Origin: Carex sylvatica
Lineage: Eukaryota > Streptophyta > Magnoliopsida > Poales > Cyperaceae
Length of the DNA: 41,131 nt
Direction of reading: 5' to 3'
Assembly (NCBI GenBank): GCA_964058845.1
Contig: CAXKVR010000207.1
Location: 1 to 41,131, forward strand
Below are positions 35,278 through 41,131 of this stretch, piece by piece. The notes under the pieces are model-generated. The model searched no databases, was not told where the DNA came from, and was given only the letters and a program-made list of their open reading frames with translations. Every line of letters begins with the position of its first letter. Positions within the stretch are counted from its first letter, which is position 1. The translations under genes and the position numbers were made by a program.

Positions 35278-36139
35278 ATAATGGTAATTATGTTTTCTCA
35301 GAATTTCTGTTACCATGTGATATATCACATGAAGTAGAAATATATTGCATAAATTGGATGATTATTGTACGTGAGAAAAAACAGAGGACTTGCTCGTTTG
35401 CTCTTTTTCGATTTTTTTTCTCAGAAAAAGTCGTTCGCCCTTTCTCTATCGTAACAAACAATACAATTACGAAGCCTCTCTCGCTATATCGATTATCGAA
35501 AGAAGAGAGCAGTAACAGCAGCAGCACTGTCAGGTTTCTTCTTCTCCTCACCTCACCTTCTTCTTCTTGTCCTTCAATCCATTTGTAATTTTGTATACTC
35601 TTTACACATGAAAAGGAGAGAAATAGAGATGTAATTTTTGCACTATTTCTGCTCTCATTCTCTCCTGTCCTCTTTTCAGACCTTGCTTCTACTATTTGAA
35701 AAGGCTCTAACCCTTTCCCCTTTCGATTCTTCTTTCCGCTTTGCTTTTAAGCTAACGAATTGTCTGTATGTGTCTATTTTCTCTCTACCTTTCCTTTTCT
35801 TCTTTCTTAACTGTAAGTGGTATATTTGTTGGTAATTTTGGTATCAAAAAAGGAAAACCCAATTCGAGGTATACCACATTGTTTTCAAAAAGAGAAAATC
35901 TAATCAGGAATAAATGCTGGAATTTATTCTCAATTGCTTTTGTTCGATGCAAAATTTTTAGTCCATGGCAAGAGAAAGGAAGCCTTTTTCAAAGTGTTAT
36001 TTTATTGAATTTCCAGATTCTCTCCCTTGACTCGTGAAGTTGCATGCACCTATAATCTATTGTGGAATTCTGACTATTCCTTTTACTTTTTTTTTTTTCT
36101 GAAAAAAATAACATATCTATTTTGCTTCTCACAGGTAGC
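35278..36139 (+). promoter_or_regulatory. Promoter, leader and 5'UTR intron of the DUF630/DUF632 gene
   Basis: The leader appears to be the CT-rich stretch around 35380-35533. A donor (CACTGTCAG|GTTTCT, intron from 35534) and a T-rich acceptor (TTCTCACAG ending at 36134) define a probable ~600-bp 5'UTR intron, leaving only GTAGC before the ATG at 36140. Frames within the interval are low-complexity and not supported as genes. Leader introns are common in this family and in regulatory plant genes; transcript data would settle it. Confidence 0.6.
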
Positions 36140-39100
36140 ATGGGGTGTGTTGCCTCTAGAGTAGAAGACGAAGCGGCAGTGAGGAGGTGCAAGGAGAGAA
36201 AGAAGCTAATCAAGCAGCTTCTGACATGCAGGGCCCACCTGGCAGCTGCCCATTTTGCATACCTGAGATCCTTGCGGGACACAGGTTCTGCTCTTCGACA
36301 ATTTGCTGAGGTGGAATCACCTGTGGACCCCACAAAAACCCCACCTTCACACCTCCTGGCACCACGCTCGCCACCCTCTTTACCCCCTTCGCCGCCGCCT
36401 CCCCCACAATTTAGCCCAATTGCACTCAAATACAATCGACAGCTGCCGGAGAATTGCACCCGAGATAATTACAGTGAGATTGATAGTGAGACGGAGAGTT
36501 GCGTCACGCCCCGGCCGCCGCCACCACCTCCTGGAGTGGATTGGAAACTATGCGACCCGTTTGACCCTCCCGTAACTCTAAATTCCTCTTCTGTTTTGTT
36601 GCAAAGTAGTACTTTGATCAATTGTAGTAAAAAGGATTTGGATGATGAATATTGGGATGAGACAAACACAGATTTTGAAGAGGATGAAAAGGTGGATAAA
36701 TTTGCAAGCGAGATAAGGAAGGGGATGGTTTTAGGGACAGAATCGAGGGAGGATAACATTTCCCAGGCCAGCTGGCAGACAAAGGAGTCTGACGTGGAAC
36801 CAATGGTGTTGTGGAGGAATAAAAAGAGTTTGATAGAGATTGTGAGGGAGATTGATGAGCATTTTCTAAAGGCTGCAGCAAGTGGCCATGATGTGGTGTC
36901 TTTTTTGGAGATGGATAGTGGCCGACTTCAGCATCGGGAAATTGATGGGAAGAAAGGTATGTTTATTTAAGAGAAAAAAATATCCAGCTTAAATTCATGG
37001 AGAAGAAAATTTGATCTTGCCATGACATGCAACATTATTTAAAACTTCGCTTTGCATGGAGTGTTGGATCAAGGTCTGCAGTTTATGCAGGTATATAGAA
37101 GTATCTACTGAAACGGTGCTGTTTAGTTGCTTTCTAGTACTTGCGGTAATCTTGATTAGTAATGTAGCCAAACAAATTGCAAACAATATAAACTTGTTAA
37201 ATTTAAAGGCAATTGAATTATCTGGTGTATTGGTATCACACATGTTATTCATCTGTATTATCACCTCCTGATGGATTATGAAAATAAATGATAGTTTTTA
37301 CACAATGTATGTCATATCAGCTGCATGTTTTATAATTTTAAGGTTACATGCATATCATTGTTTTTAACAAAGACAAATTTTGATCTTGCAGGGAAAAAAT
37401 TGAAGTCCGCAAAAGTGTTTAGTACACTATCTTTTAACCGTTCTTTCAAATTTGCACCAGCTAATGGCATCGACAGATCTTTCCGGAATTCAAACTCTAA
37501 TAGTTACAGCCATGGAAATACTTTATACAAGATCCTTGAAGAGGAGCAAAGACTATACAAACTAGTCATGGTAAATCATAACATTTCACAGTTACCGAAG
37601 CATATCATTTTCCTTTTATCAAAAACTTTAGCTCAATAAATAATTAATTGTGCAAAAAAAACTTAATTGATCTGCTACCACCCCGATTCTAGCCCAAATT
37701 AATCTCCATTTACCCAATGCGAACAGATCATAGATCTCTCTCGACAACATTAGAATGTTAGGAATTTCTCAAGTGCCCAAAGTACCCCTTGATCAATCAA
37801 ATGTGCAATGTGTTGTAGGATGAAGAGCATACCAAATTTTCGTACCAAAAGTTTTTCTCAGAACTGCAGAAGCTTGAGGTAGGAAATCATGATTTGGTCC
37901 AAGCTGAGAAAATGAGAGAGAAAATCGACGAACTACAGATCCGTAAAGTTTCTTTGCAAGAGGCAGTGAACGCGACCTCTATGTCAATTGTGGTGCTAAG
38001 AGATGAAGAATTGTTTCCTCAATTGATCGAGCTCTCTGCTGGGTATAATTGAGATTTATTGAAGATAATTTTCTGTAAATTTTATCATCGTGAAGACTAC
38101 ATTGTGCCAGTTTCACTTAATTGCAATTGTCCAATTAGGCCCCAATTAACCTTAATTTTGCAACAGATACAGACTAAATCCAAGTTAGCCTTAACTAATT
38201 TGGATTGTGCAATTTATCCTTAATCTAGCCCAATGTGGCCTCATTTTTTGATAGATCATATTACATAGCCAACTTGGCCTCAACTCATTGTTTTTTTTCA
38301 TACCCAAGTCTTGCGCACATGTGGAGAGAGATGTATGAGTGCCACCAGGTCCAGACCCATGTGGCCCAAAAAGCACTTCTCCTTGAAAACCGTCCAGGAA
38401 GTGACCCGACAACTGACCCGCACCGTGAGGCTGCACGTCAGCTTGAAACGGAGGTTGCCAACTGGCATGTCTCCTTCTCCAACCTTGTTTCTTCTCAGAG
38501 AGCATACATTCAAACACTCTACAAGTGGGTACAACTCAATGATGGTTTGCCAGACCCGGTTGGGTTCATGAGTCCTGGCATTGGGTTCCGTGCTCTCTGC
38601 GAGGATCTGAATCGTGTGTTTGATCAGCTACCAGAGAAGGTACTGATTCCAAGAATTAATGAATAGTTGTGCTGTACCTGTTCCCAGTGATTCACAGTTT
38701 TGGTGACCGAACACCGTTTTCTCACCTTCCCACTGACTATCACACAAGCACACTCAAAAACCCACTCATCGTAACAGTAATAATTGGTGATACCGGTTCA
38801 ATATTACTGAATATGCCCAAAATGGTACCAAAAGAAATTAAGTGCTAACTAAAATTTTGAAATAAACAAAACATGTGGAAAGCACAGAATATGTTAAAAA
38901 ATATATATGTTTCTTTGGTTTTGGGTTTTGTATTTTTCCTAATTCATACTTTTTATCTTTTATCTAATCAGGCAGCAGCAGACTCCATCAAGAACTTTTT
39001 ATCTGTAATACATTCAGTGGTATTACAACAAGCTGAAGAAAAACGACTCAAGAAGAGATCTGACCTGTATGAGGCCAAGCTAGAGAAAAAGCTTGCCTCG

Positions 39101-39376
39101 CTCGGGCAAAGTGACAAAGAAGGTCCAGGCACAGTCATAGAGGGTCAGGATCCATTATTCAAGGAGGCAAAGCTTGAGTCTCTTAAGAAACGGGTCGAAG
39201 AAGAGAAAGTGAAGTATCTGAATTCGATCCAGGTGAGCAGAGCAATGACTGTAAACAACTTGCAAACAGGTTTGCCAAATGTGTTTCAGGTCTTAACAGG
39301 TTTTGCCAGTGTTTGTGTGCAAGCATTTGAAGGTATTAACGGGTCGGGTGGTGCTGCCATTGCTACCCCATCATGA
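36140..39376 (+). CDS. DUF630/DUF632 protein (NRG2/APSR1-like family), 651 aa
   Basis: Coding exons: 36140-36956, 37392-37570, 37819-38042, 38309-38639, 38972-39376; all GT-AG and in frame. It starts MGCVASRVEDEAAVRRCKER, the DUF630 domain (about residues 1-60), whose Gly2/Cys3 suggest N-myristoylation and palmitoylation. Then come proline-rich stretches (about 67-93 and 124-131), an acidic segment (167-185), and DUF632 from about 231 to 540 (LIEIVREIDEHFLKAA; GLAHMWREMYECHQVQTHVA; LETEVANWHVSFSNLVSSQR). A charged coiled-coil-like region follows (QQAEEKRLKKRSDLYEAKLE, about 537-600). The family is often mis-labelled bZIP; Arabidopsis members include NRG2, a nitrate-signalling regulator, and phosphate-response and leaf-development factors. 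Which role applies here cannot be told. The upstream in-frame TTG at 36122 lies in the leader intron and is not the start. Exon 4's acceptor is a weaker CCCAAG. Confidence 0.92.
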
Positions 39377-39597
39377 AGCATTCATCCCATATGTAATAAG
39401 TTGAATCTTGGCTGGTGTAATTGGTGATTCTTCTTTGGACTTGATTTGTAAATGGTTAATTTACTGTCAAAAGTTTTTACCTACATGATAAATTTGCCTT
39501 CTCTCTTACAATTTTGGAGTAACCGGTTTCATAATTAACTAGGTGATTAGTATTTCATTCCCAACAACTCTGTAAAAAATTAGAAATTAAAAAAAAA

Positions 39598-39658
39598 AAG
39601 ACTGGACACCTCCAGTAAGTCTTCATGTGAGTCCGAACTGAATCTCTCGTCCAGTCTT
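39598..39658. repeat. Small inverted repeat, 10-bp perfect arms
   Basis: AAGACTGGAC at 39598-39607 is matched by GTCCAGTCTT at 39649-39658, enclosing 41 bp. It lies about 220 bp after the DUF630/DUF632 stop codon. It may be the relic of a small transposon or a transcript hairpin; nothing distinguishes these. Confidence 0.5.
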
Positions 39659-39912
39659 CCCCTATATATAAAAATAGCAAATGTTTAGAAAAGAAAATCA
39701 AAAAGACTAAAAGTACTAAATTTCACGGATAATATGAATATAAATTGTGTACTATTGAAAAAAGGAAATATGTATATAATACGAGTATCAGATAAATTTT
39801 ACACACCACCTTTTTAATTGATCAGTGATGGAGTCAATTTTTTTAATCATTAGTGCCAACAAAGTAAAACTTTAATTTTTTTTGCAGCGAAGACTGCGAA
39901 GTCCAGAATTTA

Positions 39913-40052
39913 AGGCCCCGTTGGGCTGCCGAATTTTAATTGGAAATTTGATGGGTTCGGACCGAATGAGTTCTTGATCCCATTCGGCAGCAAAATTTTG
40001 GGCCAGATTTTATCGTAGAAATAATCCATTCAATTCCAATTTAGTGTAAAAT
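39913..40052. mobile_element. Possible degenerate MITE with GGCCCCGTT end
   Basis: The segment starts GGCCCCGTTGGGCTGCCG. Internally GCTGCCGAAT (39925) pairs with ATTCGGCAGC (39982), and AATTGGAAATTTGATGG pairs loosely with CCATTCAATTCCAATT (about 40027). The GGCCCCGTT-type end is common in plant DNA-transposon MITEs. The right end is not recognisable, so this is a weak call. Confidence 0.35.
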
Positions 40053-41131
40053 TATCGGGATCAAAAACCTTCACTCAGATCTCATTATTTCTGTTCCCAC
40101 GTTCTCTCTCCTCTCTCTTTTCCCTAAATCCAGATTTTTTTTAATTATTTCGTCGCTCTCTCTCTTCCTCATTTTTTTCTCTCGGAAGTCGGAACCATAG
40201 GGAGGTCAGAGGTGTATATATAAATAGTTTATTATCTATAGTTTTTTTTTTTAACCCCACCCAGCACCGGATTTTGTTTGCTTGTTAACAATATATCTAT
40301 TTACTTGTTATGACTAAATTAAAAGAAGAGTATGCACGGCACCTCTAATATTTTGTAATTTAAATAGTATATAATATAACTTTTTTTTTTTTTCTAAAAC
40401 TAGGCAGAGGCAATGTTATTATTGACTTTATGAACCGCATCCAGCACAACTGCTTTATTTGAAATGTTAATTGTTGTTACTGATTTTAAATATTATTACT
40501 AATTTTAATTGTTTTTATTTTATTTTTTTAATTACATATTTTAAATATTTGTTTGTTTTCTTATTTTTTTAATTACATATTTTTAAATGTTTACTTTTAG
40601 TAATGTTTATTTATTAGAACTGTTTCATCTATTTATTATTATTATTTAATCAATTTTATTTAATTGCATTATTATAATTTTATTAATAAATATAATTGTA
40701 TAATTTAAAAAAAATTAAGCAAAATGGAAACCATGTATTAATCACCATAATGATCTATAATTTTCGGTGATTTAATTAAGAAAAATGGAAATATTGTTAT
40801 GTTATTGTTTAATTGAGTTAATTTAATTTAATTAATAATTATTTTATCAATATCAAGTATTTTAGATTAAAATTGGATTTTCAACAACTATTTTCACGAT
40901 ACAACTGAACACTCATTTAGCACATTCTCATAATTATTCTCGTGCATACTTATGAGTATGGATTCCCGCAAATAAAAAAAAATGAATTCTCAAACCCGCC
41001 AAATTACATCCTGTACAATCCTGTGACAACAAATCTAAAGGTTCTTTAAAAGTCCAGTGAGGTCAATTGGTACACAGATCATCAGTATCCAAATCGAGAT
41101 TGAGAGAGAGCACGCGCGGGCTCTTATGAAG

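Larger units (their letters stand above)
39377..41131. other. 3' flank of DUF630/DUF632 gene and AT-rich end of window
   Basis: This holds the 3'UTR and then AT-rich intergenic DNA. A 41-bp imperfect duplication around 40521-40600 repeats TATTTTTTTAATTACATATT. A CT-rich patch at 40095-40185 could be the leader of another gene but no coding exon follows. The last bases (AGAGAGAGCACGCGCGGGC) are more GC-rich and may approach a gene outside the window. Confidence 0.45.

Noticed and set aside
36122..36139. Upstream in-frame start for the DUF630/DUF632 gene
   Set aside because: The upstream codon is TTG and lies across a probable leader-intron acceptor; MGCVASR at 36140 matches the family start.
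1..41131. tRNA or rRNA genes and intact LTR retrotransposons
   Set aside because: No T-loop/anticodon arrangement, rRNA-like stretch, reverse transcriptase/integrase motif or paired LTRs were seen when reading both strands.

Overview
This is nuclear DNA from a flowering plant. The genes are split by canonical GT-AG introns, introns and spacers are AT-rich, exons are richer in GC, and the products are plant-type: a SAPS-domain protein, a three-finger CPSF30 fused to a YTH domain, an NOI/RIN4-like protein and a DUF630/DUF632 protein. I cannot name the species. No bacterial, organellar or intact viral gene was seen.

Layout. (1) 339-9368, plus: a 19-exon SAPS-domain gene (SIT4/PP6 phosphatase-associated), rebuilt to 734 aa. 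(2) 9369-12825: intergenic, including a ~614-bp tandem duplication. (3) 12826-13164, minus: a small LSM-fold protein, the likely NatC auxiliary subunit NAA38; its upstream flank holds a 112-bp tandem duplication. (4) 13746-18706: a ~5-kb higher-order tandem array, with 11 copies of a ~220-bp module and 5 copies of a ~420-bp linker, and a main period of ~923 bp. (5) 19460-27657, plus: CPSF30 with three CCCH fingers and a YTH domain, 7 coding exons, 671 aa; stop and poly(A)-like signals in intron 2 suggest a ~260-aa short form. Its introns hold two more tandem duplications and a 37-nt poly(G) run. (6) 28565-29997, minus: a compact NOI-family gene (79 aa) with a 9-nt first and a 21-nt last coding exon. 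(7) 29998-36139: AT-rich intergenic DNA with two foldback (MITE-like) elements. (8) 36140-39376, plus: a DUF630/DUF632 protein with an N-terminal MGC acylation motif, 651 aa, and a probable 5'UTR intron. (9) 39377-41131: AT-rich flank with small inverted repeats.

The genes are unrelated housekeeping or regulatory loci, not an operon or cluster. From memory, the Arabidopsis CPSF30 gene (At1g30460) sits next to a SIT4-phosphatase-associated gene (At1g30470), so the SAPS-CPSF30 pairing looks like old microsynteny, here split by the NAA38-like gene and the array. The most notable things are the higher-order array, the recurring tandem duplications (two of which copy a 3' splice site), and two genes where retaining or ending within an intron would give a shorter protein with a clear functional change (CPSF30 without YTH; NOI without its C-terminal cysteines).

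Exon boundaries were set by reading GT/AG sites, keeping the frame and comparing with remembered family sequences. No transcript data or searches were available.
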